Positions 43,545-53,938 of a DNA stretch of 64,000 nt are shown piece after piece. The stretch covers positions 1,156,084 to 1,220,083 of the forward strand of contig JAJHZJ010000579.1 in NCBI GenBank assembly GCA_023548195.1, given 5' to 3'. Made by a program: the position numbers and the translations under genes. Each line of letters starts with the position of its first letter. Position 1 is the stretch's first letter. Under the pieces are notes generated by a model, which had not been told where the DNA came from, ran no database searches, and saw only the letters and a list, made by a program, of their open reading frames with translations. Source of the stretch: Bettongia penicillata ogilbyi. Taxonomy: Eukaryota; Chordata; Mammalia; Diprotodontia; Potoroidae.

Positions 43545-43965
43545 GTTTCAGTGTGTTTCAAGATCAATATGAGACAATATTATAACATGGAAATCAAAAT
43601 ACCTAATGTCATCTTAGGCTACATTAAAAGAAGTGCACTGTCTTGGATTAGGGAACTGAGAATCCTATTCTTCTCTATCTTATTCTTCTCTTCCTCCATC
43701 AGAATGGATCTAGAATGTGTATTCAGTCTTGGGGAATCCCATTTGAGGAAGAACTTTGATAAGCTAGAGAGCACTCAGAAGAAAGCAAACAAAATTTTGA
43801 AGGGCCTCAAGTTCATGCCACGTGAGAATAGATTAAGGGAACTGAGTATTCTCAGACTGAGAACAGAAGTCTTAAATGAGACATATTAACCGTTTTGAAA
43901 TATCTGAAGAGCTTTCATTTGGAAGAAGATTTAGACTTGAACGCTTGATACCATGCTGCTTAATA
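43545..43965 (+). mobile_element. L3/CR1 copy (sense), segment 3 with 3' end
   Basis: 'ATCTTAGGCTACATTAAAAG', 'AGCTAGAGAGCACTCAGAAG', 'GGGCCTCAAGTTCATGCCAC' and 'GAAATATCTGAAGAGCTTTC' are the sense L3/CR1 3' region. The 112-codon frame here is remnant L3 coding sequence with no intact domain. Confidence 0.75.
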
Positions 43966-44294
43966 CAATACATAAATGCTAATAAATACTTTTAATCCTC
44001 AACAGAGTGATAGACACACAACAAAATAATGATTTGTTGACATATTGATGGTTCAGGGTAGAAAATAACCTCTTTTACTCCAATTACATGTAAAACAGAG
44101 CAAGAAAAATTCTCTGATCTGAGTTATCTAGAGAATTTAGAGAATCACATGATTGGTTTGTTGTTTGGTTTTTTTTTTTGGTATATAAATAAAATCTTCA
44201 ACTTTATCTCCATGATCAATACTCTGAATAATCCCACTGATACCCTCAATCTAAGTGTTTCCTCCAGGAATGAAAATTGCAAAGCATCCATACC

Positions 44295-44440
44295 CACTCA
44301 TCCTGGACAATTTTTGCTCATGTCTTCCCGTAAATTCTTTCCAAGTGGTCTACCCAAAATATTGATCGTCTCCTCAAAGTCTTTTGACATTTCATGGATA
44401 CCGATGTACTATAAGGATCCCTTACTCTCACAAACATTAT
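44295..44440. repeat. Unclassified dispersed repeat, copy 1
   Basis: Shares the ordered blocks 'CATGTCTTCCCGTAAATTCT', 'CTCCTCAAAGTCTTTTGACA', 'TTTCATGGATACCGATGTAC' and 'AAGGATCCCTT' with 49565-49700. Both are in the same orientation. Family unknown to me. Confidence 0.45.
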
Positions 44441-44559
44441 ATATGCATAATAACATATATATATATATATATGTATACACCTGCATGTATGTATGTGTAA
44501 CAAACAAAAAAATCAAGAAAACATTTCCTTATATTTTTTCCAACAGGAGAGAGTTGTAT

Positions 44560-45240
44560 AAAAAACTGTGAATATTCTTTAAAAATATTTCCTTATCTTT
44601 TAAAATATGTAGCAAATTTGATATGTAACTTTCAAAATGGATCTGCTTGTCTATAATTTCTTATTATCTTTCTAATCTTTTTCTTTTTTGTGGAGGGGGG
44701 GAACTCTGGCTTAACTTTTTCCATCTCCCTCCTATCAAAAAAATATGTACAAGTCACCCAAAACAGATTCACCTGTTGTCCAGCTTCTAAACTGAATATC
44801 TGTTTCTGTGTCTCTGTTAGTTGATGTGTAGTTTGCTTTTGCACTGGTCCTCTGAAATTGTAGCGCGTTATATTACTGATTTCTTAATCCTTTCAACATT
44901 TTCCTTTATAATGGTATTGCAGAACTTGTTCTATTCTATTCACTTTAGTCTGAATCAAATCGTACAAATCTTCCTCAGGTTTCTCGAAAACCAACCTTTC
45001 TTTTGGTGTAATAACGTTCCATTATATTCATTTACCAGAATTTGTTCAACTATTCCTTGGTTGGTGTGAACTCTCTTAGTCTGCAATCCTTTGCACTACA
45101 AAAAGAGCTATTATAAATACTTTTGGCACATGTCCTTTTGTTCTCTCTTTGATGTCTTTTTAGGTATAGGTCTAATAATTATTGCTGGGTTGGTATTTTT
45201 ATTAGTAACTTTTAGCTCAAGAGAACTTAGTCTTCCATTT
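44560..45240 (-). mobile_element. L1 3'-end fragment (old)
   Basis: Right part matches distal L1 ORF2 antisense ('ACGTTCCATTATATTCATTT', 'AAAAAGAGCTATTATAAATA', 'TTGGCACATGTCCTTTTG', 'ATTGCTGGGTTGG'). Left part is presumed 3' UTR. Many indels. Confidence 0.65.
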
Positions 45241-46305
45241 CTTTGTATTAAAAGGTAACATAACATCCCCCCCGTTTCTGTGAGGAAAATATCATGTTCC
45301 AAATTTCAGCCATCACCATCTTTCCTCATCAGCAGTATCCTTTTCTTTAAAAAAAAAATCAAAAGAGCATATAAGGAACTAATAGTAAAAATGTACTTTT
45401 AAATTGATCACTATCTCCCAGGATGGCACTGGAATTACCCAGAGAGAAGAGTATTTATCCCTCCCACAAGCACAATTTGGCAGAAATACCCTCTGGGAAA
45501 AAAAGTAATGACAGATGAGAATCCCCATGGGAGTTTTCTCACACCTCCGGAGTCTCAACTATCTCATGGAAAAAAGCCAAAAGTCTTGAATAAAGTGGAT
45601 TGTCAACAACAGTCATCTGACAAATCAATCTGTAGAAAAATTTGAAACACTTCTGTCTGGAAGGACTGGACCAGAGGACCTCTAAGATTCTAAGATGCTA
45701 TGAATGAAAGTGCATTCTCTCCACGTCAGCAGCTCAGCGGGAGCAGGACATTGATAAGTTGGTAATATACCAATTCAGAGGCCTTCAAAATCCATGCAAA
45801 CATGTACTCTGCTGCTGACCAGACTTCACTACCCAACCTGTTAGGACAGTATGATTCATTCTGCTGTTTGGGGGGATAGGCAAACTAATTATAAACCATA
45901 TGTGGTACCAAGGATCAAACTTGATCTCAACAGTGCCAAAACATCTGGTCAATTTAGAAGGTCATCTGGATGTTTGATCTACCTCAAAGCAAATAACTTA
46001 TTTGCTTGACGCTGTTGTCCACAACTGATCTGACCTTTTTTTGAGTTACCATATCCCTTTTGTTTAGATAATCTCCTTTGGACCAGTATCATGGCTCTTA
46101 GCTAGTACCATTTTGTGCTGTAGTTGTTTCTATACATAGCTTATTTCTGCTGGTAACTGGTGAGCTTCTTTAAGAGTAGAGCTATGTCTTGTATGTAGAC
46201 TCTCAAAATGGATTTATGGAATCAGTATGGGCTCATGATGGGGTTCTTAAAAATTAAGATGAATTAAAATCAATTTTGTTTTATGATCCAAGTTTTTATT
46301 TGAGG
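45241..46305. other. No gene; short MIR-like tail near 45658-45715
   Basis: 'GGACCAGAGGACCTCTAAGA' followed by 'TTCTAAGATGCTATGAATG' resembles a sense MIR/L3-associated tail. Otherwise unassigned. Confidence 0.4.
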
Positions 46306-46309
46306 TAGA

Positions 46310-46505
46310 TTGAGATGACTCGGTAGTATAATAGAAATAATTTGAAACTAAAGTCCAAAGCCCTGGCTATTCAAATTCTGATTCTGCTATTTATTACCTA
46401 TGTAACCTTTGGTCAAGTCTCTGAATCTCTCTATGTTTGTTTCTTCATTTATAAAATAAGGAGATACATTTAAGGACCCTTCAAGTTGGAAATATATGAT
46501 CCTAT
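46310..46505 (+). repeat. MIR-type SINE
   Basis: Sense head ('GATGACTCGGTAGTATAATA'), core ('TCTGCTATTTATTACCTATG', 'TTTGGTCAAGTCTCTGAATC') and tail ('GGACCCTTCAAGTTGGAAAT'). Confidence 0.65.
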
Positions 46506-46639
46506 AATCAAACTAGGTTTGGGATGATCTTAGCTTCTGTAATGGCATATACGGAAAGGAATTATGGCTGTGATTTGATTGATTTAGAGAAATCCCAAAC
46601 TAGGAAACTATGAATTCAAACTGACATTGTTTCTATAAT

Positions 46640-46770
46640 TTAAAATTTTATAAAACTACCTAAATTACTGAGAAGTTAAGTGACTAGCTGACGGTTACAC
46701 AGCAGTGTCTGAGGCAGGACCTGAACCTATCTCTCAACCATCTCTTTACTACGCCATGCTAGTGGAATTA
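46640..46770 (-). repeat. MIR/MAR-type SINE fragment
   Basis: 'TTAAGTGACTAGCTGACGGT', 'ACACAGCAGTGTCTGAGGCA' and 'CTTTACTACGCCATGCTAG' follow the antisense CORE-SINE order. Confidence 0.65.
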
Positions 46771-46777
46771 TTAATTA

Positions 46778-46840
46778 TAACAGCATCTCTATATTTTCCA
46801 AAGCAGAGACTGTGGATAACCTATCAACAAATCATCCAAT
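46778..46840 (+). repeat. 63-bp direct repeat, copy 1
   Basis: Matches 47427-47489 at 61 of 63 positions. Not part of any repeat family I recognise, and the two copies are separated by 586 bp. Confidence 0.92.
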
Positions 46841-47426
46841 AAGAAATATCAAGTAGGAACTTTTGAGTGAATCAACCACTCATTGCCAGCTTAATTGAAA
46901 GTCTATATTCATTCTGTTGCCTGGGTATTTTTTTTAAAAAAACTAATTCAACTGTATGTTTGGGTAGCATATAGACACAGCCCAAATGTTATTTTCTGAT
47001 TTCATTTAATTGCAGATAAAAATTCATGTTAGAAATTGCCAGGATGGTTCCAATTGATTTTTAATGTGGTCTCCAAACACATCATCACCAAAAATACGTT
47101 AGAAAAACACCCTACCCTCTCCCTTCTTCTGCAAGAAAAACATTGACATTCGCAACAATGCCTGTAATCATGATTAATTAATTTGGACATGCCAATCTCA
47201 AACTCTATAATTTCAGCTGCCACATAAATGCTTTAGAAACACAGCTGTATCTTAATAGAGCATGATAAGGAGTAAGTTTGTGTGAAACAATCAGAGGATC
47301 TAAGGATGATGTCCTTTGGCAGAGGTGCCAAATAGATCTATCCTCTGAGTCAGTCAGGAATTCAGGTTTCTGATCATAAGCTGCACAAACAACTGCCACA
47401 AATGCTTCAGCAATCGGCAGTCAAAG
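46841..47426. other. 586-bp segment bounded by 63-bp direct repeats
   Basis: No transposon signature. 47150-47250 is rich in homeodomain-type ATTA cores ('ATGATTAATTAATTTGGAC') and has little repeat-like decay. The short minus-strand frames (47029-47399) have no known domain. Confidence 0.45.
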
Positions 47427-47489
47427 TAACAGCATCTCTATATTTTCCAAAGCAGAGCCTGTGGATAACCTATCAACAAACCATCCAAT
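47427..47489 (+). repeat. 63-bp direct repeat, copy 2
   Basis: Differs from copy 1 at two positions (an A/C and a T/C change). Confidence 0.92.
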
Positions 47490-47940
47490 GTGCTTCACAT
47501 CTGGAGGACACAGTCACAGGGTTAATTTTGGTCAAAGGAAGAATTGCATCCCTGGTTTTAATTTGGGTGGAATTTTAGTCAGGAAAAGGAATACATTGTG
47601 GGCATTCCTAATGTTCCCTTGGATGTGTATGCTTAACCCTGCATGCCACCAAGCATGTTCTGGTCAATCAACTTCTAGTTGAAATGAAATCTAGGACACT
47701 CTAAAGACTAAATTATGGACAGATTTTCTTTTTCAGCCAGCTGTGATAATTACAATCACTTGACATCACAATCATGTCATAGTTTGTGATGAAAATGCTT
47801 TGTAATCTTTCAAGTGTTATATAGATATGTCATAATTATGGCCTTGGCATAATTCTTCCTTAGGGTCTTCATATACCCTCTTGAACGTACACCATCACTC
47901 AGATGTCATGGAGGTAAAAATGACAAAACTAGACAAATAT
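47490..47940. other. No recognisable gene or repeat
   Basis: Apparently unique DNA with balanced composition. The frame 47461-47682 has no known motif. Confidence 0.4.
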
Positions 47941-47944
47941 CCAG

Positions 47945-48135
47945 ACAAGGTTTATTGACGTCTGCTTGAATAACTCTAGTGACAGAGATTCACTCCTTTG
48001 TGAGGTAACTCCTTCCACTTTGGGACAACTCTAATTAGAGAGTTTTTCTTGATATTAAGCTTAATTTGGCTCCCATGTGACCTCTTCTTTATTTTTAGTT
48101 CCTTTTCCTGGTGCCAAAGAGAAAAGGTTCCATTT
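47945..48135 (-). mobile_element. L3/CR1 3'-end fragment
   Basis: 'CTCTAGTGACAGAGATTCAC', 'CTTCCACTTTGGGACAACTC' and 'TTTCTTGATATTAAGCTTAA' are antisense L3/CR1 3' landmarks. Confidence 0.65.
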
Positions 48136-48224
48136 TTCATCTACCTAACAGCCATAAACAGTAAATTCTCAGGTAAATTCATGTGGGTGGAAAAGTTCTA
48201 TAATGGAGAATAGTTTGCTTTGAC

Positions 48225-48395
48225 TAGAACATAGACTGTATCAAGGAAGTATGGAGAGATAAAAGTTGGAAAAGTAATTTGAGATCCAAAGAGGTCACAT
48301 TATTTACCCAAGTCAGTGCCAGAACCAGAGCTAGATCCTAGGTTTCCTGAATTTCAATCCAGTGCTCTTTGCCCAATATTGTACTGCATAGCTCC
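48225..48395 (-). repeat. MIR-type SINE fragment
   Basis: 'CCAAGTCAGTGCCAGAACCA' and 'AATCCAGTGCTCTTTGCCCA' fit the antisense head half. Confidence 0.55.
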
Positions 48396-48411
48396 TAATT
48401 TCTCTGAGTTA

Positions 48412-48620
48412 AGTGGCACAGTGGATAGACTATTGGAATTGGAGTTAGGAAAACCTGAATTCAAATCCAGTTGAATGCAATATGACTTTAGAAAAGTCAT
48501 TTAACAACCAGCTTTTTCCTCATCTGTAAAATACAGGTAAAAGCTGCATTTTCCTCCCACGGTTGTTGTAAGAATAAAATGAGATAATATTTGTAAGGTA
48601 CTATGTAAACACTACCTATT
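48412..48620 (+). repeat. CORE-SINE (MIR/MAR type)
   Basis: 'AAGTGGCACAGTGGATAGAC', 'AAACCTGAATTCAAATCCAG', 'CCTCATCTGTAAAATACAGG' and 'ATAAAATGAGATAATATTTG' in sense order, almost complete. Confidence 0.75.
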
Positions 48621-48744
48621 TTTTATGAGTGTTGTTACAGGAAAACTTCAAACTGTTTAGAAAAGGTCTGATGTATCTCAAAATGACACCAATACAAATA
48701 TTCTATTAGGATAAAATAGATTTATTTATTCTTTTTTTACTTAG

Positions 48745-48905
48745 CTACAAAGGCAATGTTGTGTATAGGCAGGGAAGAAAAAAAATATGACTTAGACTCC
48801 GAGAAACTGAATTTAAATCCAAATTCTGCTGCTTACTTTCTTATAACCTTGAAAACCCCTTTTCCCTTTTTGGTCTCAGTTTCCTATTCTTTAAACTGAA
48901 TAGAA
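48745..48905 (+). repeat. CORE-SINE fragment
   Basis: 'GAAACTGAATTTAAATCCAA' and 'TCTCAGTTTCCTATTCTTTA' in sense order. Confidence 0.55.
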
Positions 48906-49560
48906 ATAGCTCAATTCTTCTCATGGACATATGCTTTTTTTTTTTTTTTAAAGTATAGCACAATTGTGTATAACATACTCTTCCTAACAATTTCTGTTAC
49001 AAAGTACATTTCTGAAAAACAGTTAAATTTATTATTTACCTATTGAGAAAAAGGTATATGTTCCATGATTCAGAGTATGGTACCACTGTAATTGACCAGA
49101 CTTTTGCTTTCTCCTTGTGTTGATTTTAATAACACAATTGTAGCTATTGTATATATTATTATTTCGCTTTTTGGATCTGGTCATGGGACAAGTTCCCAAT
49201 CTACTTAAACATACTATTATCAAACCCATATCTCTCCATCATGTCTGTAGACTTTATTCCTATCATCTTTCAACCTCCTTATTCCATATCCCCTTAAGTT
49301 TTATTGTCTCTCTTTTAGTCTATCTCTTGACCATAGCAGAGCTAAAAAGACCCTTTTTTATTATCTTTAGCAAGCTTTCTCAGTCTCAGATTATTCTGAG
49401 ATTTGGGTCTTTAGACACTTTTCTTATAGCCCCGAGCTTCTCGGTTGCTTGTCCTAGCTTATATTTCTATATATTGCATGTCAATGGATATTTAACGTTA
49501 TTGATATGGAGATTCCCCTCAACAGCGTAGATCCTAATCGATCCATGCCTCCTCATTCTG
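48906..49560. other. Unassigned AT-rich DNA with an overlapping 127-codon frame
   Basis: Plus frame 49147-49530 is hydrophobic and Leu/Ser-rich, with no recognisable domain. It is probably decayed repeat or chance, given the pyrimidine-rich composition. Confidence 0.35.
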
Positions 49561-49564
49561 ACTC

Positions 49565-49760
49565 TTGTACATATCTTCCCATAAGTTTAACACAGGAAAT
49601 CCACCAAATTCTTTTTGTGGGGGGCTTTGTCTTATTCAATCTTTTGATGCTATGTGGATACCAAAAGGACAATCAATTCTGTTATTTCTTATTCTCGTCT
49701 TGCAAACACCCCATCAACTCATGCATGTCTTTGATAGAGTCCTTTATTTCTCTTGTATAT
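49565..49760. repeat. Unclassified dispersed repeat, copy 2
   Basis: Aligns in order with 44295-44440 ('CATATCTTCCCATAAGTTTA', 'CAATCTTTTGATGCTATGTG', 'GATACCAAAAGGACAA'). Copy 2 extends further right. Confidence 0.45.
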
Positions 49761-49899
49761 TCCTCCTTAATAATCATGTATTGCAACCTCCTCACATTCC
49801 TCATTTTTTTACATCTTTAAAATTTGAGTGCCCTGTGCATTCAAGTTGGTCTCCAAAAAAATTCTCCTCCCCACCTTTCATCAACATTACTCCTTCCTG

Positions 49900-50450
49900 A
49901 CTTCAAGACTTCATTAATGAGTATTTCCCACATTTGACTGATTTGTTCTTTAGAATGTTAGACCATTAGATCCTCACTATTTCATGCCTGAATTCTTCAA
50001 AATCCACTCTTCCAAAAATCTAGGATATCTACAAATGGACTATGGCTAGCTCTCTTTTGCTTTTTAATCTCAGTTTCCAATATGGAGTAGTCACTTCCTC
50101 CCAAGGTTACCATCATTTATACTTATGCAACTAGTTCTTCCTTATTAGTCAAAATCCGGTCCAGGAAAGCAGTTCACTTCATCATCTCCTCCACCTTTTG
50201 AAGAATGGAAATATCATTAAAATGAGCCAAGAATTTCTCAGTTGCTGTGTTTTTGGCAGAGAGAAAGAACACTCCAACAGATGTCCAGATAGTGGAAATC
50301 CCCCATCACTGCTATATCATACTTCTATGAAGTCTTAACCTGGTCTGGGTAAATAAACCCATTATCTATCTCTTCCTACTGGTTAGGTAATCTGGAATAA
50401 TTGCTTCTATTTTTTATTCCACTCATCCTCACCCAAATGTGCTCCATCTT
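49900..50450 (-). mobile_element. L3/CR1 5' ORF2 (endonuclease) fragment
   Basis: Minus strand near 50330-50275 reads 'MGDFHYLDICW', the endonuclease GDF(N)Y-P-D block with changes. Near 50180 a 'LLDxxLTN'-type block is visible. These are CR1-clade endonuclease landmarks; the copy is badly decayed. Confidence 0.6.
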
Positions 50451-52380
50451 GATTTTTCTCTCCAGTGAGTATCTGTAATTTTTCTCATGTGAGTATCTGT
50501 AATCTAAATAAAAAATGCTCCTCCATCGCTACCCTCCTTTATCCATTCATTTCCTTTTTACATGAAAGATTTATCTTTTAAGGCTAGGGCAAGAGAGAAG
50601 TGTATTATCCACTACCATATTGCTACACAGCACTCTGGAGTATGAAATCAGATTAAAATGTAATTGGGAAATATTTAACAAAATAAATATATAATAGATA
50701 TAAAATGTATCTATAGAAGAAACATAGAAATAGATAATGTTCATATGTGATATTCTAAATCATATGCAGCCCAAAAGGATTGTTATATCTAGTTTAGTGG
50801 TCCCTGTTTTTATTTGAGTTTGACATCACTGTCAATCATCAATAACACAAGTCAATTTGTAGCATTTGTCAATTTCTGAGGTGTAAATGCTCACCTTGAA
50901 AATTTAACAATTGACTTTCCTAAGAGTTGGCACAAGTTAGCTACTGCACACCATTACATGGGGGAGGAGGTCCATGGACTTCATGTTAAAAATCCTTGTT
51001 TTGGAGTCATACTATTGTCATAAAGTACCTTCCACCCATTATTGGAGATGAGGTAAGTCAGGACAAATTTCTCACTTTGTTTTAGCATTTCTAGTTTACC
51101 TTGTTTATTTTCCATGCATTGTGCATTTGTGAATAGGCACCTGATAATTGTTCACAGTCATATCTACTTTTACTGTTTTTTATCTCACACAGTTGTGGGG
51201 ATGTGTGTGTGTGTGGGGGGGAACCATGTACCTAGAATTCTGGTAAGAAGTCAACAAAGTTAACTAGGGTGAGGATAAAGAACATGGGCTGCAATTAGAG
51301 ACATTGCTGCAGTCCAAGGAGGCTTTCTAAGACATGGAGGAAGACAAGATGATTTCTGGGTAGAGGGTATGGAGAAACAAATAGACAACGCTGCTACCAT
51401 CACACACACATACACACACCTTGTAAGTGCAGTAAAGAAGCAGCTGAGCAGGTCTACAGAATTATCTGTCCCTTTCCACTAACTGGGGGCATAGTATCAG
51501 CAACCTGCTGGAAAGGCTGATTTTGAAGAAAAAGGGTGATCAGTAAAATCTGAAAAACTGAGGCAAGATAAAGGAAGGAGGGTTAGGAAGGGAAACAAAA
51601 TTAGACAGCAAAAGTTTGCCAGTTTTGCCTTCTGAAGGAAGAGGAAAGGTAGCAGCCAGAAATACAACATAGCAGGGGTTTCAGTTGAGAGGCATCTCAA
51701 ATCAGGAAAAAAATCTATTCGCCATAAAGAGAACAGGAACACATCAGTGAACCCACACTCATTATGGGAGAATTGGCTGTCATTTTTGTGATAGTGAAAG
51801 CTTTAGCTGTGAAAAATACCCAAGAACAAGCCATTATAGGAGGCGGCTTCAACTGGACCAGACTTAGGGTCCAAGAGAGAAGAGGAATATCAATATGGAG
51901 GTGGAGTCACTTGCCCAAATACTATACTCAGGGAAACTTCACTAGGATAATAAGAATAATGGGGGGAGGGGGAATAGATGGTGATAGAAAGAGAGGGGGG
52001 AAGGAAAGAAAGGAAAGAGAGAGCTAGAGAGAGGGAGGGGGGAAAGGCAACTATCTCATAAAAAGGAAAGGAAGCAAAGACCACTTATTTCAGAAGGGAC
52101 GGTTTTGTCTTAAGTCTGTGGAGGAGGATAAGAGCGACATGGAGAGCACTCAGAAAAGAAATGATGGATTAAACAAATATATTCCTCCCCACCCCCAACT
52201 ACGGAAATTTAGAACAGCACTTGTTCTTCCCCAGCTGAAGACCATACACCATTTAATCTCAGATGCAAACATAACCAGACCACCAAAGGTATTGTTTTTC
52301 AGTTTCCCAATCCATTTATCTGATATGGAAGGAGTTTCTTTCTACTCTCTTGAATATCTTTAATAGTATTTTTTTTTTCC
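50451..52380. other. No recognisable gene; GA-rich tract at 51960-52045
   Basis: A 15-base direct repeat (GTGAGTATCTGTAAT at about 50464 and 50489), a short GT run (about 51195-51215) and a purine-rich tract are visible. The 87- and 81-codon frames near 51764-52363 have no known domain. Confidence 0.4.
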
Positions 52381-52384
52381 TTTT

Positions 52385-52570
52385 CTCTGTTCCATCTCTG
52401 ACACATACCGGCCGTGTGACCTTAAGCAAATTGCTTTGCCTCTCAGTATTCTAAACAACTCTCTAAGACTGTGTACAAAGTAGGTGGTGCCAGTTCACAG
52501 GGGAAGAGGCATTTTCCCTATCCAGGAGATCCCTACACTATTGAAATCATAGGTCCATTCCCTGTGCCTC
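52385..52570 (+). repeat. CORE-SINE with marsupial-type tail
   Basis: 'GGCCGTGTGACCTTAAGCAA' (core), then 'CAGGGGAAGAGGCATTTTCC' and 'TCCAGGAGATCCCTACACTA', a 3' part seen in another marsupial SINE subfamily. 5'-truncated. Confidence 0.6.
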
Positions 52571-52684
52571 TTGGCTTCTTGCTTTTCCTCCCATAACACA
52601 CTCCATCTTCCAATCTAAGCATTTACAACTGGTTGGCCCCTTTGCTGTCTCTCTGAGGTTACCTCCAATTTATCATTTTGGCAA

Positions 52685-52838
52685 TTAAATGGCACAGTGG
52701 ATAGAGTGCCAGGCCCAAAGTCAGGAACACCTGAGTTCAAATCCAGCCTCAGATATTTACTAGCTGTGTGACCCTGGACAAGTCACTTAACCTCTGTTTT
52801 TCTGTTTCCTTCTTTGTAAAATGGGGTTAATAATGTAG
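52685..52838 (+). repeat. CORE-SINE, left part (split by insertions)
   Basis: Head 'AAATGGCACAGTGGATAGAG' and core 'GTGTGACCCTGGACAAGTCA', 'TGTAAAATGGGGTTAATAAT'. The expected tail appears at 52993-53014 and 55708-55800, beyond two insertions. Confidence 0.8.
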
Positions 52839-52839
52839 G

Positions 52840-52990
52840 GCCTGCCTTTGAAAGAGGCAAGTCACAGTAGCACCTGAGAAAGGGAGAAAATTCTAGATTT
52901 CACAGAGTTAGAGCTGAGGACTGAAGACTTGGTGCACAAATGGAGGTATTCCTAGCAGCTTTCACAGCTACCACACTATCCCATAGCCTA
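52840..52990 (+). repeat. Unclassified repeat, copy A (inside the SINE)
   Basis: Homologous to 56330-56470: 'TCACAGTAGCACCTGAGAAA', 'TTTCACAGAGTTAGAGCTGA', 'GACTGAAGACTTGGTGCACA', 'AATGGAGGTATTC', 'ACAGCTACCAC'. It interrupts the SINE between core and tail, so it is an independent insertion. Confidence 0.55.
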
Positions 52991-52999
52991 CAACACCTA

Positions 53000-53014
53000 T
53001 CTTCTAGCATTTTT
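53000..53014. repeat. TSD copy of HAL1-E (left)
   Basis: TCTTCTAGCATTTTT; an exact 15-base copy is at 55708-55722. Confidence 0.95.
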
Positions 53015-53938
53015 TTAAATATAATATAGATTTATTTATTTAACTTTTTACATTCATTTTCACAAATTTTTGGGTTCCAAATTTTCTCCCCATTTATCCC
53101 CTCTCCCCACCCCAATACACCGAGCATTCTAATTTCCCCTATCACCAATCTGCCCTCTCTTCTATCATCCCTCCCTTCTCTTGTCCACATCTTCTCTTTT
53201 GTCTTGTAGTGCCAGATGACTTTCTATTCCCCATTAACTGTATTTCTTATTTCCTAGTAGCAACAACAATACTCAACAGTTGTTCCTAAAACTTTGAGTT
53301 CCAAATTCTCCCCATCCCTCCCTCCCCACCCATTCCCTTTGGGAAGTCAGGAAATTCAATATAGGCCATATCTGTGTAGTTTTGCAAATGACTTCCATAA
53401 TAGTCGTGTTGTATAAGACTAACTGTATTTCCCTCCATCCTATTCTGCCCCCCATTCTTTCTATTCTGTCTTTTGATCTTGTCCCTCCCTGAGTGTTGAC
53501 TTCAAATTGCTCCCTTCTGCCATTGCACTCCCTTCCATCATCCCTCCCTCTTTTTCCCTCCACTAAAAAGTCTCCTGCTTGCCTCTTGAATGAGAGATAA
53601 TTTACCCCATTCCATTTCACCCTCTCTCCTCCCACTACATTTCTCTCCCACCATTTACCTTAATTTCTTTTAAGATATGGTCCCATCCTATTCAATTCAC
53701 TCTGTGCTCTCTGTCTCTGTGTGTGCGTGCTTGTGTGTATGTGTGTGTGCGTGCATGCATGTACATGTGGGTGTGTGCATGTATGTGTGTGTACATCTGT
53801 GTGTGGTCCCACCAACTACCAGATACTGAAACGTTTTAAGAGTTATAAATATTGTCTTTCCATGTAGGAAGGTAAACAGTTCACCTTTGGTAAGTCCCTT
53901 ATGACTTCCCTTTGCTGTTTACTTTTTTATGCTTCTTC

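Noticed and set aside
43551..43889. 112-codon plus-strand frame
   Set aside because: It is the sense L3/CR1 3' region; the apparent protein is decayed L3 sequence.
46778..47489. Whether the 63-bp pair might be a CRISPR-like array or LTR pair
   Set aside because: Only two copies, 586 bp apart, without LTR ends; a eukaryotic setting excludes CRISPR. Kept only as a duplication of unknown origin.
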